A stretch of 64,000 nucleotides of DNA, from the NCBI GenBank assembly GCA_030843315.1, contig JAUUPT010000008.1, positions 21,738 through 85,737 on the forward strand, written 5' to 3'. Shown here piece by piece: positions 16,390 through 24,915 of this stretch. The notes beneath the pieces are model-generated. The model had not been told where the DNA came from, searched no databases, and was given only the letters and a program-made list of their open reading frames with translations. This stretch comes from Bacteroidaceae bacterium. Lineage in GTDB: Bacteria; Bacteroidota; Bacteroidia; Bacteroidales; Bacteroidaceae. The position numbers were made by a program, and so were the translations under genes. Within the stretch, counting starts at the first letter, position 1, and each line of letters opens with the position of its first letter.

Positions 16390-16896
16390 ATGCTTAAGAA
16401 AATTGCACTACTCGTAGTTATGTTTGTCCTCCCGCTGGGAGCGATGGCACAAGCGAAGTTCGCTCACATGAATTCTCAGGATGTAATATCTGTTATGCCT
16501 GAGTTCACAAAGGCGCAAGCCGACCTGGATGCTATGTCTAAGAAGTATCAGGATGAAATGCAACGTACTAACGAAGAATTCCAGAAGAAGTATCAGGCAT
16601 ATCTTGCCGAACAGGATTCTCTGCCCAAAAACATTGCAGAAAGACGCCAGAAGGAATTGAACGATATGGCTCAACGCCAGGAACAATTCCAACAAGAAGC
16701 ATATCAGGCTATGCAGAAGGCACAGCAAGATGCACTGGCTCCTATCTATCAGAAACTGGACGAAGCAATCCAGGCTGTAGGTAAGGCAGAAGGTGTGGTT
16801 TATATCTTCGACCTGGCTCGTACTGCGATACCTTACGTAAGTACACAGAGCACGGATGTAACTGCTAAAGTCAAGACACAATTAGGCATCAAATAA
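16390..16896 (+). CDS. OmpH/Skp-family periplasmic chaperone, copy 2
   Basis: The 168-residue protein has a signal peptide ending at GAMAQ (about residue 20). The family core AKFAHMNSQDVISVMPEFTKAQADL is followed by a Gln- and Lys-rich coiled coil of about 75 residues (KKYQDEMQRTNEEFQKKYQ) and a closing strand VVYIFDLARTAIPYVS. It is the same length as copy 1 but clearly diverged from it. It has a private promoter box and is followed by a strong terminator, so it is the last gene of the bamA cluster. Confidence 0.9.
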   Translation: MLKKIALLVVMFVLPLGAMAQAKFAHMNSQDVISVMPEFTKAQADLDAMSKKYQDEMQRTNEEFQKKYQAYLAEQDSLPKNIAERRQKELNDMAQRQEQFQQEAYQAMQKAQQDALAPIYQKLDEAIQAVGKAEGVVYIFDLARTAIPYVSTQSTDVTAKVKTQLGIK

Positions 16897-16920
16897 GAAG
16901 CCATAAAAGAAATTATTTCT

Positions 16921-16963
16921 AAAGAAGCAGGCGCGGACAGACAGTTCGTGCCTGCTTTCTTTT
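16921..16963 (+). terminator. Terminator after the ompH pair
   Basis: The arms AAAGAAGCAGGC and GCCTGCTTTCTTT (one bulged T) enclose a GC-rich loop and run into CTTTTTAT. It lies 25 bases past the second ompH stop and before the murI promoter. Confidence 0.75.
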
Positions 16964-16998
16964 TATCTCCTTGCATACGCAAATTCAAGTAAGCTTGA

Positions 16999-17028
16999 TT
17001 GCATTACATTCAAATTGCATTATCTTTG
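16999..17028 (+). promoter_or_regulatory. Promoter of murI (-33 TTG, -7 TATCTTTG)
   Basis: TTG at 16999-17001 and TATCTTTG at 17021-17028 are separated by 19 bases, the usual spacing of the Bacteroides sigma-ABfr promoter. The murI ATG follows 24 bases later. Confidence 0.7.
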
Positions 17029-17052
17029 CAACATACATAGCTTTAAGAAAGT

Positions 17053-17892
17053 ATGAAACAAACATTACCTTCCGCTTCCGGTCCTATCGGCGTATTCGAC
17101 TCCGGATATGGCGGACTGACCATTTTGAGCAAGATACGGGAAGCACTTCCCGAATATGATTACATCTACCTGGGCGACAATGCCCGCACGCCCTACGGCA
17201 CACGCTCCTTCGAGATTGTTTATGAGTTCACCTTGCAAGCAGTCACCAAGCTGTTCGGCATGGGCTGCCACCTCGTGATACTGGCATGCAACACAGCCTC
17301 CGCCAAAGCCCTGCGCAGCATACAGATGAACGACCTGCCCCTCCTCGACCCCGAGCGCCGTGTATTAGGCGTCATCCGCCCTACGGTGGAGTGTATCGGC
17401 GACATCACCCGCAGCCGCCACATCGGTGTGCTTGCCACATCGGGTACCATCAAATCAGAGTCCTATCCGCTGGAGGTACACAAGCTCTTTCCCGATATAA
17501 AGGTCAGTGGAGAGGCTTGCCCGCTATGGGTGCCGCTGGTAGAGAATAACGAAGCACAAGGAGAAGGCACGGACTACTTTGTCCGCAAGTACATCAACGA
17601 ACTGCTTGCCAAAGACCAACTGATAGATACCGTAATACTGGGCTGCACGCACTACCCGCTGCTATTGCCCAAGATACAGCAATATATGCCCGAAGGAATT
17701 ACCACCGTCTCCCAGGGAGAGCTGGTGGCAAGCAGTCTGAAAGACTATCTCCGGCGCCATCCGGAAATGGACAAGAAATGCACCAAAGGCGGAAGATGCG
17801 TTTATCGCACCACCGAGGCAGAGGATAAGTTTATTGAATCCGCCTCTACTTTCCTCAACGAATCGGTCAGAGTAGAACGGATAGAACTATAA
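17053..17892 (+). CDS. murI: Glutamate racemase
   Basis: MurI interconverts L- and D-glutamate and supplies D-glutamate for peptidoglycan. The 279-residue protein has the two catalytic cysteines of the family. Cys79 lies in LACNTASAKAL, and a second, near residue 198, lies in LGCTHYPLL. The opening GPIGVFDSGYGGLTIL and the GDNARTPYG loop near residue 41 are also conserved. It has its own promoter and lies downstream of the bamA-ompH cluster. Confidence 0.96.
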   Translation: MKQTLPSASGPIGVFDSGYGGLTILSKIREALPEYDYIYLGDNARTPYGTRSFEIVYEFTLQAVTKLFGMGCHLVILACNTASAKALRSIQMNDLPLLDPERRVLGVIRPTVECIGDITRSRHIGVLATSGTIKSESYPLEVHKLFPDIKVSGEACPLWVPLVENNEAQGEGTDYFVRKYINELLAKDQLIDTVILGCTHYPLLLPKIQQYMPEGITTVSQGELVASSLKDYLRRHPEMDKKCTKGGRCVYRTTEAEDKFIESASTFLNESVRVERIEL

Positions 17893-17929
17893 AATGGCAG
17901 GAATTAAACATTAAGACAAAAACTATTGT

Positions 17930-17937
17930 TATATTTG
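17930..17937 (+). promoter_or_regulatory. -7 box for DUF2007-proB
   Basis: TATATTTG matches TAnnTTTG, 30 bases before the ATG at 17968. An upstream alternative start at 17926 would overlap this box, so the later ATG is preferred. Confidence 0.55.
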
Positions 17938-17967
17938 TCATACAATAACCCTTTAATTCATACCATT

Positions 17968-18207
17968 ATGAAAGAAGAAGATAAAACCAAGCTGATTGAA
18001 GTATACAGCGGAAGCCCGTGGGAAGCGGAGTTAGTAAAGAGTTTGCTCGAAAACAGTAACATCGAAGCTGCAGCTAAAGACGAAATGGTAGTGAACATGG
18101 TGTTGCCCGCTACTGCAATCGATATCCGGGTGGTAGTCAATGAAAAAGATTACGAAGCGGCCATGGAAGTGGTGCGCGAATACGAAAAGAAAAAGGATGG
18201 AGATTGA
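17968..18207 (+). CDS. DUF2007 (putative signal-transducing) small protein
   Basis: The 79-residue protein opens MKEEDKTKLIEVYSGSPWEA and continues through ELVKSLLENSNIEAAAKD. It ends in a strand (DIRVVVNEKDYEAAMEVV) and a lysine-rich tail. This matches the DUF2007 fold, which resembles PII/ACT-like small domains; the ligand is unknown. The ATG at 17968 is chosen over a longer in-frame start because the promoter box lies between them. Its end overlaps the start of proB by 11 bp, so the two are translated together and this protein may act on proline synthesis. Confidence 0.75.
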   Translation: MKEEDKTKLIEVYSGSPWEAELVKSLLENSNIEAAAKDEMVVNMVLPATAIDIRVVVNEKDYEAAMEVVREYEKKKDGD

Positions 18208-19279
18208 TTTTAACAGAGTTGCCGTCAAAGTAGGCAGCAACGTATTGACACGACGCGACGGCACGCTCGACGTTACCCGTATGTCTGCACTGGTAGACCA
18301 GATAGCTGAGTTGCACAAGGCAGGCGTAGAAATAATCCTCGTTTCCTCCGGAGCCGTGGCTTCGGGGCGGAGCGAAGTGCATCCCGCCCGAAAGTTGGAC
18401 AGTGTAGACCAGCGCCAACTCTTCTCCGCCGTGGGGCAGGCCAAGCTCATCAACCGCTACTACGAACTGTTTCGCGAACACGGCATCACTGTGGGACAAG
18501 TGCTCACCATGAAGGAGAGCTTCGGCACCCGCCGCCATTACCTCAACCAAAAGAACTGCATGACCGTGATGCTGGAAAACGGCGTTATCCCCATCGTCAA
18601 CGAGAACGACACCATCTCCGTAAGTGAGTTGATGTTTACCGACAACGACGAGCTGTCCGGTCTGATAGCTTCCATGATGGATGCGCAGGCGCTGATTATC
18701 CTCAGTAACATCGACGGCATCTACAACGGTTCGCCGGCTGACCCGGCATCGCAAGTCATCCGCGAGATAGGACAAGGCAAAGACCTCTCCTCTTATATAC
18801 AAACTTCCAAATCGAGCTTCGGACGCGGCGGCATGCTGACCAAGACCAACATTGCCCGCAAAGTAGCCGATGAAGGTATTACCGTAATCATAGCCAACGG
18901 CAAGCGCGACAATATTCTTGTCGACTTACTACAACATCCCGCAGAAACGCTTTGCACCCGCTTCATTCCCTCCGCCGAACCGGTGTCGAGCGTCAAGAAG
19001 TGGATTGCCCACAGCGAAGGCTTTGCCAAAGGCGAACTGCACATCAACGAACAGGCCACGCAGGTGCTCACTTCCGAAAAAGCCGTCAGCATCCTGCCCG
19101 TAGGTATCACTGCCATTGAAGGTGAGTTCGAGAAAGACGACATCGTGCGGATTATCGACTTCGAAGGCAATCCCATAGGCGTGGGCAAAGCGAATTGCGA
19201 CTCCGCCCAGGCACGCGAAGCGATGGGCAAGCACGGCAAGAAGGCGGTGGTGCACTACGATTACCTCTACTTAGAGTAA
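18197..19279 (+). CDS. proB: Glutamate 5-kinase
   Basis: ProB phosphorylates glutamate to gamma-glutamyl phosphate, the first and proline-inhibited step of proline synthesis. Translated from the ATG at 18197, the protein has 360 residues. It has the amino acid kinase domain (VAVKVGSNVL near residue 8 and LVSSGAVASGRSE near 50). A C-terminal PUA domain follows from about 275 (GELHINEQATQVLTSEKAVSILP). A longer frame from 18140 would run far into DUF2007, so the ATG inside the 11-bp overlap is preferred. proA follows 61 bp later with its own promoter box. Confidence 0.95.
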   Translation: MEIDFNRVAVKVGSNVLTRRDGTLDVTRMSALVDQIAELHKAGVEIILVSSGAVASGRSEVHPARKLDSVDQRQLFSAVGQAKLINRYYELFREHGITVGQVLTMKESFGTRRHYLNQKNCMTVMLENGVIPIVNENDTISVSELMFTDNDELSGLIASMMDAQALIILSNIDGIYNGSPADPASQVIREIGQGKDLSSYIQTSKSSFGRGGMLTKTNIARKVADEGITVIIANGKRDNILVDLLQHPAETLCTRFIPSAEPVSSVKKWIAHSEGFAKGELHINEQATQVLTSEKAVSILPVGITAIEGEFEKDDIVRIIDFEGNPIGVGKANCDSAQAREAMGKHGKKAVVHYDYLYLE

Positions 19280-19299
19280 ACACTATCAATTTAAATCAC

Positions 19300-19307
19300 T
19301 ACATTTG
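19300..19307 (+). promoter_or_regulatory. -7 box for proA
   Basis: TACATTTG matches TAnnTTTG, 33 bases before the proA ATG and 20 after the proB stop. Confidence 0.55.
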
Positions 19308-19340
19308 CGAAGTTATATACCCTATAAACCACATTAGGAA

Positions 19341-20588
19341 ATGAACTTGAACAAGACTTTTGTTGCCGTACAGGATGCCAGCCGCGGGCTTTTGGCATTG
19401 AGCGACAAAGACATCAACCGGATATTACTGGCTGTGGCAGACGCAGCCGTAGCGAAGGCGGACTTCATCCTCAATGAGAACCGGAAAGACCTGGAACGCA
19501 TGGACTCCGCCAACCCCAAATACGATCGGCTAAAACTGACCGAAGCCCGTCTGCAAGGCATCGCCGCAGATATGCGGAATGTAGCTACCCTCCCCTCACC
19601 GCTGGGACGTATACTGAAAGAGAACATACTACCCAACGGACTGAGAATAAAGAGAGTCAGCGTGCCATTCGGCGTTATCGGCATCATCTACGAAGCGCGC
19701 CCCAACGTCAGCTTCGACGTATTTTCACTCTGCCTGAAGAGCGGCAACGCCTGCATACTGAAAGGTGGCAGCGATGCCGACTGCTCCAACCGCGCCATCG
19801 TCGGCGTGATACACCAGGTGCTTGAGCACTTCGGCATAGACCCGCACATCGTGGAACTGCTGCCCGCCGACCGCGAAGCAACCGCCGAACTGCTGCATGC
19901 CAATGGCTATGTAGACCTTATAATCCCGCGCGGCAGCAGCAACCTCATTAACTTTGTACGCCAGAACGCCACGATACCGGTCATTGAAACCGGTGCAGGC
20001 ATCTGCCATACTTTCTTCGACCGGGACGGAGACACGACGAAGGGCGCGGCCATCATCAACAATGCCAAGACGCGCCGCGTCAGCGTGTGCAACGCCCTGG
20101 ACTGCCTGCTGATAGACGCCGACCGCCTACAAGACTTGCCGGCCCTGTGCGCCCCGTTGCAAAAGAGCAACGTGATAATCTATGCAGACGTGCCTGCATA
20201 CGCTGTCCTAAAGAACCATTATCCGGCAGAGCTGCTGAAAGAAGCTACGGACGAGGACTTCGGCACCGAGTTTCTGGACTACAAAATGGCGGTGAAAGTG
20301 GTATTATCCATGCGCGAAGCCTTGGCACATATACAGAAATACGGTTCCAAGCACAGCGAATGCATCGTGACGGAGAACCCGGCACATGCCGAACAGTTCT
20401 GCCGCGATGTAGATGCCGCCTGTGTTTACGTCAATGCCCCCACTTCGTTCACGGACGGAGCGCAGTTCGGGCTGGGTGCCGAAATCGGCATCAGCACACA
20501 GAAGCTGCATGCCCGCGGCCCGATGGCACTGGAAGAAATAACTACCTACAAGTGGATTATCGAAGGGGAAGGACAGATTAGAGAGTGA
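19341..20588 (+). CDS. proA: Gamma-glutamyl phosphate reductase
   Basis: ProA reduces gamma-glutamyl phosphate to glutamate-5-semialdehyde with NADPH; the product cyclises to the substrate of ProC. The 415-residue aldehyde dehydrogenase-like enzyme has the conserved [17 protein letters not shown] block near residue 108 and [12 protein letters not shown] near 140. The catalytic cysteine lies in [15 protein letters not shown] near 249. It follows proB. The final codons and stop are part of a short 8-bp repeat (GAGTGATA, GAACGATA, AAGTGGTA, GAGTGATA) that continues into the spacer before argF'. Confidence 0.96.
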   Translation: MNLNKTFVAVQDASRGLLALSDKDINRILLAVADAAVAKADFILNENRKDLERMDSANPKYDRLKLTEARLQGIAADMRNVATLPSPLGRILKENILPNGLRIKRVSVPFGVIGIIYEARPNVSFDVFSLCLKSGNACILKGGSDADCSNRAIVGVIHQVLEHFGIDPHIVELLPADREATAELLHANGYVDLIIPRGSSNLINFVRQNATIPVIETGAGICHTFFDRDGDTTKGAAIINNAKTRRVSVCNALDCLLIDADRLQDLPALCAPLQKSNVIIYADVPAYAVLKNHYPAELLKEATDEDFGTEFLDYKMAVKVVLSMREALAHIQKYGSKHSECIVTENPAHAEQFCRDVDAACVYVNAPTSFTDGAQFGLGAEIGISTQKLHARGPMALEEITTYKWIIEGEGQIRE

Positions 20589-20618
20589 TAGAACGATAAA
20601 GTGGTAGAGTGATAAACG
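20583..20618. repeat. 8-bp word repeats across the proA stop
   Basis: GAGTGATA, GAACGATA, AAGTGGTA and GAGTGATA follow one another from 20583 to 20614. The proA stop TGA (20586-20588) lies in the first word. The phrase GATAAAGTGGTAG is shared exactly with the spacer at 38957-38970. Confidence 0.6.
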
Positions 20619-20662
20619 AAAGCTACCCAAATCAGAAATCAAAAAACAAATAATATAGTAAG

Positions 20663-21616
20663 ATGAAGAACTTTACTTGCGTGCAGGACATCGGCAACCT
20701 GAAGTCTGCACTGGACGAAGCATTCGAGATTAAGAAAGACCGTTTTAAATACGTGGAACTGGGACGCAACAAGACGTTGATGATGATATTCTTCAACTCC
20801 AGCCTGCGCACCCGCCTCAGCACACAGAAGGCTGCCATGAACCTGGGCATGAACGTCATTGTACTGGACATCAACCAGGGCGCCTGGAAACTGGAAACCG
20901 AACGCGGCGTCATCATGGACGGCGACAAGCCGGAGCACTTGCTCGAAGCTATCCCTGTGATGGGATGCTACTGCGATGTGATCGGTGTACGCTCTTTTGC
21001 CCGTTTCGAGAACAAGGAGTACGACTACAATGAAGTGATACTGAATCAGTTCATTCAGCATTCCGGCCGTCCGGTATTCTCTATGGAGGCTGCTACACGC
21101 CACCCGCTGCAAAGTTTTGCAGACTTGATTACTATTGAGGAATACAAAAAGACAACACGCCCCAAAGTGGTAATGACATGGGCACCGCATCCGCGTCCGC
21201 TGCCGCAGGCTGTACCCAACTCCTTTGCCGAGTGGATGAATGCTACAGATTATGAGTTTGTCATCACGCATCCCGAAGGCTATGAACTCGACCCGAAGTT
21301 TGTGGGCAATGCCCGTGTGGAATACGATCAGATGAAGGCTTTTGAAGGCGCGGATTTTGTCTATGCCAAGAGCTGGGCAGCATATACGGGCGATAACTAC
21401 GGCCAGGTACTGAGCAAGGATCGCGCCTGGACAGTGGATAAGCAGCAGATGGCTGTGACCAATAATGCTTACTTCATGCACTGCCTGCCGGTTCGCCGCA
21501 ATATGATTGTGTCGGATGATGTGATCGAAAGTCCGCAGTCTATCGTGATACCGGAAGCTGCTAATCGGGAGATATCGGCAACGGTGGTACTGAAAAGACT
21601 GATCGAAGGAATCTAA
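20663..21616 (+). CDS. argF': N-succinylornithine (ArgF'-type) carbamoyltransferase
   Basis: This enzyme transfers a carbamoyl group to an acylated ornithine in the Bacteroidetes variant of arginine synthesis. The 317-residue protein has the carbamoyl phosphate loop FFNSSLRTRLSTQ near residues 44-54 and HCLPVRRN near 274. It is much closer to the ArgF' family than to ornithine transcarbamylase. Residue 90 is proline (DGDKPEHL). In the characterised Bacteroides fragilis enzyme Pro90 selects N-succinylornithine, while acetylornithine enzymes have Glu there, as I recall from published mutagenesis. So succinylornithine is the likely substrate. It lies behind proBA and before a large hairpin. Confidence 0.92.
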   Translation: MKNFTCVQDIGNLKSALDEAFEIKKDRFKYVELGRNKTLMMIFFNSSLRTRLSTQKAAMNLGMNVIVLDINQGAWKLETERGVIMDGDKPEHLLEAIPVMGCYCDVIGVRSFARFENKEYDYNEVILNQFIQHSGRPVFSMEAATRHPLQSFADLITIEEYKKTTRPKVVMTWAPHPRPLPQAVPNSFAEWMNATDYEFVITHPEGYELDPKFVGNARVEYDQMKAFEGADFVYAKSWAAYTGDNYGQVLSKDRAWTVDKQQMAVTNNAYFMHCLPVRRNMIVSDDVIESPQSIVIPEAANREISATVVLKRLIEGI

Positions 21617-21700
21617 ATTCATCATAGAAAGCACAGAGTCCCACAGAGTTTCTTATTAAAACGAAAACTCTGTGGGACTCTGTGCTTTCTGTGGTGAATT
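21616..21700. terminator. Very long bidirectional terminator hairpin between argF' and the rhodanese gene
   Basis: Arms 21627-21651 and 21665-21689 are perfect 25-bp complements (GAAAGCACAGAGTCC at the left end, GGACTCTGTGCTTTC at the right). They extend to about 36 bp on each side (21616-21651 with 21665-21700) with two G-U type mismatches. The loop is CTTATTAAAACGA. It serves two converging genes. It starts at the last base of the argF' stop and ends 6 bases before the rhodanese stop. Confidence 0.85.
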
Positions 21701-21705
21701 CTACT

Positions 21706-22092
21706 CTACTTCTCCACTTCCTTTCCTGCTCCTTCCCAACCTATGAATCCTTTATCAAGGTCATAAATCGTATATCCTTTCTTGCTCAGTATGGCAGCCG
21801 CTTTCTTGCTGCGTTTGCCACTACGGCAATACACGGCAATGGGCTTGTCTTTCTGCAACACAGAATCGGCAACAGCTTCGAACGCATCATCCAGCACATT
21901 AACATTGATGCTGCCCGGGATATGTCCCTCCGAGTATTCGGCAACCGTCCGCACATCCAGCCGTTGTACTTCCGGATCGGCTATCAATGTGGCAAACTCG
22001 TCCACGGAAACAGACTTGAAATCGCCTACCTTCTGCTGACAAGAGAAGAGGGTAGAAAAGAAAAGGCAGAGGCCGGCAAACAAAGTTCTCAT
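21706..22092 (-). CDS. Rhodanese-like lipoprotein
   Basis: The 128-residue protein has a lipoprotein signal with the lipobox LFSC near residue 18, then one rhodanese domain (FATLIADPEVQRLDVRTVAEYSEGHIPGS). The active loop is YCRSGKRSKKAA, with the catalytic cysteine and a family-like arginine and serine. Such single-domain rhodaneses move sulfur or act as redox and persulfide carriers; this one is tethered in the envelope. It is the last gene of the minus-strand run that begins with the PASTA gene at 26680, 12 bp behind the NigD-like gene. Confidence 0.85.
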   Translation of the reverse strand: MRTLFAGLCLFFSTLFSCQQKVGDFKSVSVDEFATLIADPEVQRLDVRTVAEYSEGHIPGSINVNVLDDAFEAVADSVLQKDKPIAVYCRSGKRSKKAAAILSKKGYTIYDLDKGFIGWEGAGKEVEK

Positions 22093-22104
22093 AAGATCTT
22101 TTAT

Positions 22105-22776
22105 TTAAAGTGAAGGAATATATTTAATGTCATAAGTCTTTATATCTCCCGAATAAGTATGCAGGCTGAAGTGAACCGTCACCTTCTGTACACCCTCCAC
22201 AGCATATTGGCGCAGGGGCATGGAGGCATAGGCTCGCCGGGTGTAGGATATCATGCTCTCATCTGACTCATGATAGAGCGTGATGTACACATCACTCTGT
22301 CCGGTTGCGACATCCACCGTCACTTCATCTTCAATAAAATGAAGAAGATGCTGCCCGTCTTCCTTGACCTGAAGAGTTATATTCAGATAATCGAGCCCCA
22401 ACCAGATACTCAGTATATCGGCTGGGTTTGTCCTGATGCCATTCTCAAACTTGTCGGCTGCCTGGGGAACGGGAGAAACCACCTTCATTGAGGCATACAG
22501 TTTCACTCCGGTAGTGCCATCGGCGGCCACAGCATCTGCATAGTTAGCAACGATGCGGGCCGAAGAATTTGCGTCCATCTTCAGACTCGACAGGTCTTCA
22601 ACCACCGGGAGAGTCCGCCCCTCGTCCGTCAGGATAGATTGCAGATTACCATCCGCTCCCGAATAGGCAGTGAGGAACTCCAACTTCACAGAGGGGTAGT
22701 GGTATTCGTCGTCACCACAAGCTGCCAGCAGGCAGACTAATAAAGGCAAAAGCCACCAATAACAATACTTATTCAT
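22105..22776 (-). CDS. NigD-like lipoprotein
   Basis: The 223-residue protein has a lipobox LLAAC at about residue 20, followed by GDDEYHYPSVKLEFLTAYSGADG. An N-terminal OB-like domain and a C-terminal beta-sandwich follow. This layout matches the NigD-like family of Bacteroidetes, named from a bacteriocin-related locus but common as stand-alone lipoproteins. It lies between a PlsC-like acyltransferase (4 bp gap) and a rhodanese lipoprotein. No bacteriocin genes are near, so a nigrescin role is unlikely; function is unknown. Confidence 0.7.
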   Translation of the reverse strand: MNKYCYWWLLPLLVCLLAACGDDEYHYPSVKLEFLTAYSGADGNLQSILTDEGRTLPVVEDLSSLKMDANSSARIVANYADAVAADGTTGVKLYASMKVVSPVPQAADKFENGIRTNPADILSIWLGLDYLNITLQVKEDGQHLLHFIEDEVTVDVATGQSDVYITLYHESDESMISYTRRAYASMPLRQYAVEGVQKVTVHFSLHTYSGDIKTYDIKYIPSL

Positions 22777-22780
22777 TCTT

Positions 22781-23929
22781 TCATTCTTTGATTGCCGCCA
22801 GATAATTCTTCAGCGGGTTGGCATACATCAGGAACATCTTCTCGCGCAAGAAAGGCAGGTCTTTATCGGCAAGGGTGATGCGATCCAGTTGCCGGTCGAC
22901 GTAAGTGATGAATCGCTGCTTGTCTTCTGCCGTATAGTGCGAGGCGAAGGTTTCGTTTCCTTCGAGAAGATCGTGTGCCACGTAATTATTAGGATGTACC
23001 TGGTAATTGGCATGGATGCGCTTGTCTATCAATGCCGACAGGCGTGCAAAAAGTTCCGGCTTCGGAAGCGAACGGTCTATGCGGGCCAGTTCGTCGTTGA
23101 TGCAGGCGCCTGTCTGGAAATGTACCCGGCCCTTATAGCCGAACAGACCGGTCTGCATATTCAGCAGGTCGTCGGCAGTAGTCTTTTTATAGTCGGGTAC
23201 ATCACGCTTCAACTGGAACTCCTGCGCTTTCAGGAAGTCGCAAGGGTCGTATTCGTAGGAGATGGCGAGCGGAGCAATATTCAGTTCCATCAACCGGTCG
23301 ATGGCGTGTCCTTCACCACCCATTGCAAGCATCTTCAGAACACTGTCTTGCGTACGGTCGTTCGCATCTTTGGCGCGTCCCTCGCGCTGGGCAATCCAGA
23401 TGGACTGGTTTTTCCCACCAATAGTATAATGTATATAGCGGGACATACGGGCGGATGCTTCCAACTTCTGGCGCATACTCAAGGCACGCAGCACAATGAA
23501 GGATTTGTTGACACGGACAAACTTCTTAATCCACGGATAGATAAGCAGGTTGTCGCCAATGGCAATCTCCACCGTATCCATGTCCTGGTCTACCAGCAGA
23601 ATGGACAGAAAGCCCGAATCAAGGATGATGTCGCGGTGGTTGGAGATGTAGGTATAAGCTATTTTCTTATCCGGCAACGAGGTATGGTCCAGCGTCAATC
23701 CATCCGTAGTGTCCGCAGCCAGCTTCCAAAGCAGGCCGTAGCAGAAAGTTTTTTGAAACTCCAGTTTCGTTTTGCACGCACGCATTTTCTGTGCCACTAC
23801 CTCAAAAGGTACATCGGGCATAACCGTAGCAGCTGCCTGCCGGAATGCCGGGTCGGCAATCAACTCCTCAAAGATTTGAGGAAGTTCCTCGTCGTGATAA
23901 GGACGGATTTCATCAAATTCCACGTTCAT
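22781..23929 (-). CDS. PlsC-type 1-acyl-sn-glycerol-3-phosphate acyltransferase domain protein
   Basis: The 382-residue protein carries the acyltransferase motif NHRDIILDSGF (H-x4-D) near residue 112. A second motif, WIAQREGRAKDANDRTQDS, near 178 fits the EGxRS/T-like phosphate-binding loop, but with extra residues. It is longer than classical PlsC (about 240), with an extra C-terminal part that includes HPNNYVAHDLLEG. Such proteins add an acyl chain to lysophosphatidate or to related lipids at the inner membrane. It sits 11 bp behind ddl. The exact acceptor is uncertain because of the unusual length. Confidence 0.78.
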   Translation of the reverse strand: MNVEFDEIRPYHDEELPQIFEELIADPAFRQAAATVMPDVPFEVVAQKMRACKTKLEFQKTFCYGLLWKLAADTTDGLTLDHTSLPDKKIAYTYISNHRDIILDSGFLSILLVDQDMDTVEIAIGDNLLIYPWIKKFVRVNKSFIVLRALSMRQKLEASARMSRYIHYTIGGKNQSIWIAQREGRAKDANDRTQDSVLKMLAMGGEGHAIDRLMELNIAPLAISYEYDPCDFLKAQEFQLKRDVPDYKKTTADDLLNMQTGLFGYKGRVHFQTGACINDELARIDRSLPKPELFARLSALIDKRIHANYQVHPNNYVAHDLLEGNETFASHYTAEDKQRFITYVDRQLDRITLADKDLPFLREKMFLMYANPLKNYLAAIKE

Positions 23930-23940
23930 AGTGATAGTAT

Positions 23941-24915
23941 TTAAAACCGGTTTTCTATTATATCAGTCATTACGTCTTTTATATCCAGTCCGGCGGCGCG
24001 CACTTGCTGGGGGATGAAGCTGGTGGCGGTCATGCCGGGAGTGGTATTCACTTCCAGCAGGTTTACCTTTCCGCCTTCGGTGATGATATAGTCTACACGG
24101 ATAATGCCGGAAGCGCCGAGAATATCATAAATGGCGGAAGTGAGTTTATGCACGCGGTCCCGCAGTTCATCGGGGATGCGGGCGGGGGTGATTTCATCGA
24201 CCTGTCCGTTGTACTTGGCATCGTAGTCGAAGTACTCGTTGTGCGTCACCACCTCCGTAATAGGAAACACTACGGATTTATCTTTTGTTTTATAGCAGCC
24301 GCAAGTTATTTCGGTGCCCGGCATAAATGCCTCCACCATCACTTCGGGGGCTTCTTCAAACGCCTTGGCTATGGCGGGCTGTATCTGCTCCTGTGTCTTT
24401 ACCTTGGTTACTCCGAAACTGGAGCCGCCCAGATTGGGCTTGATGAAACAAGGCAAGCCGATCTTCTCTATCACCGCCTCATCGGAAATCTCCTGTCCGC
24501 GGCGCAGCATCAGCGAATCGGCAATGCTCACTCCGAACTTATTCAGATACTGGTTGCAAGCAAACTTATCGTAAGTAAGGGCGGCTGCCAGCACGCCGCA
24601 ACAGGAATACGGGATGTGCATCATATCGAAATAGCCCTGCAAACGGCCGTCTTCGCCCGGCGTGCCGTGAATCGTGATATAGGCAAAGTCGAAGGTGACC
24701 TTCGTGTCGCCCAGCCGGAAGCTGAAGTCGTTGCGGTCTACCGGGGTCGTCGTGCCGTCGGGTAACTGCACGTGCCAGTCCGTCCCGTGCATTTCTACTA
24801 TATATAATGTGTACTTCTCCTTGTCGATGAAGGAGTAAATGCCCTGTGCACTGCGCAGGGAAACCTCGAATTCGGAGGTATCTCCTCCGGCTACAATAGC
24901 AATCGTGCGTTTCAT
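23941..24915 (-). CDS. ddl: D-alanine--D-alanine ligase
   Basis: Ddl joins two D-alanines with ATP to form the peptidoglycan terminal dipeptide. The 324-residue ATP-grasp enzyme has VAGGDTSEFEVSLRSAQGIYS at its start and PCFIKPNLGGSSFGVTKV near residue 155. The metal-binding end is at LLEVNTTPGMTATSFIPQQ near 295. The start overlaps the rluD stop by 4 bp. murF, whose product uses this dipeptide, lies 22 kb away on the plus strand. Confidence 0.95.
   Translation of the reverse strand: MKRTIAIVAGGDTSEFEVSLRSAQGIYSFIDKEKYTLYIVEMHGTDWHVQLPDGTTTPVDRNDFSFRLGDTKVTFDFAYITIHGTPGEDGRLQGYFDMMHIPYSCCGVLAAALTYDKFACNQYLNKFGVSIADSLMLRRGQEISDEAVIEKIGLPCFIKPNLGGSSFGVTKVKTQEQIQPAIAKAFEEAPEVMVEAFMPGTEITCGCYKTKDKSVVFPITEVVTHNEYFDYDAKYNGQVDEITPARIPDELRDRVHKLTSAIYDILGASGIIRVDYIITEGGKVNLLEVNTTPGMTATSFIPQQVRAAGLDIKDVMTDIIENRF

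Noticed and set aside
22105..22776. A bacteriocin locus, based on the NigD-like gene
   Set aside because: NigD-like lipoproteins are common without bacteriocins, and no toxin, immunity or export genes flank it.
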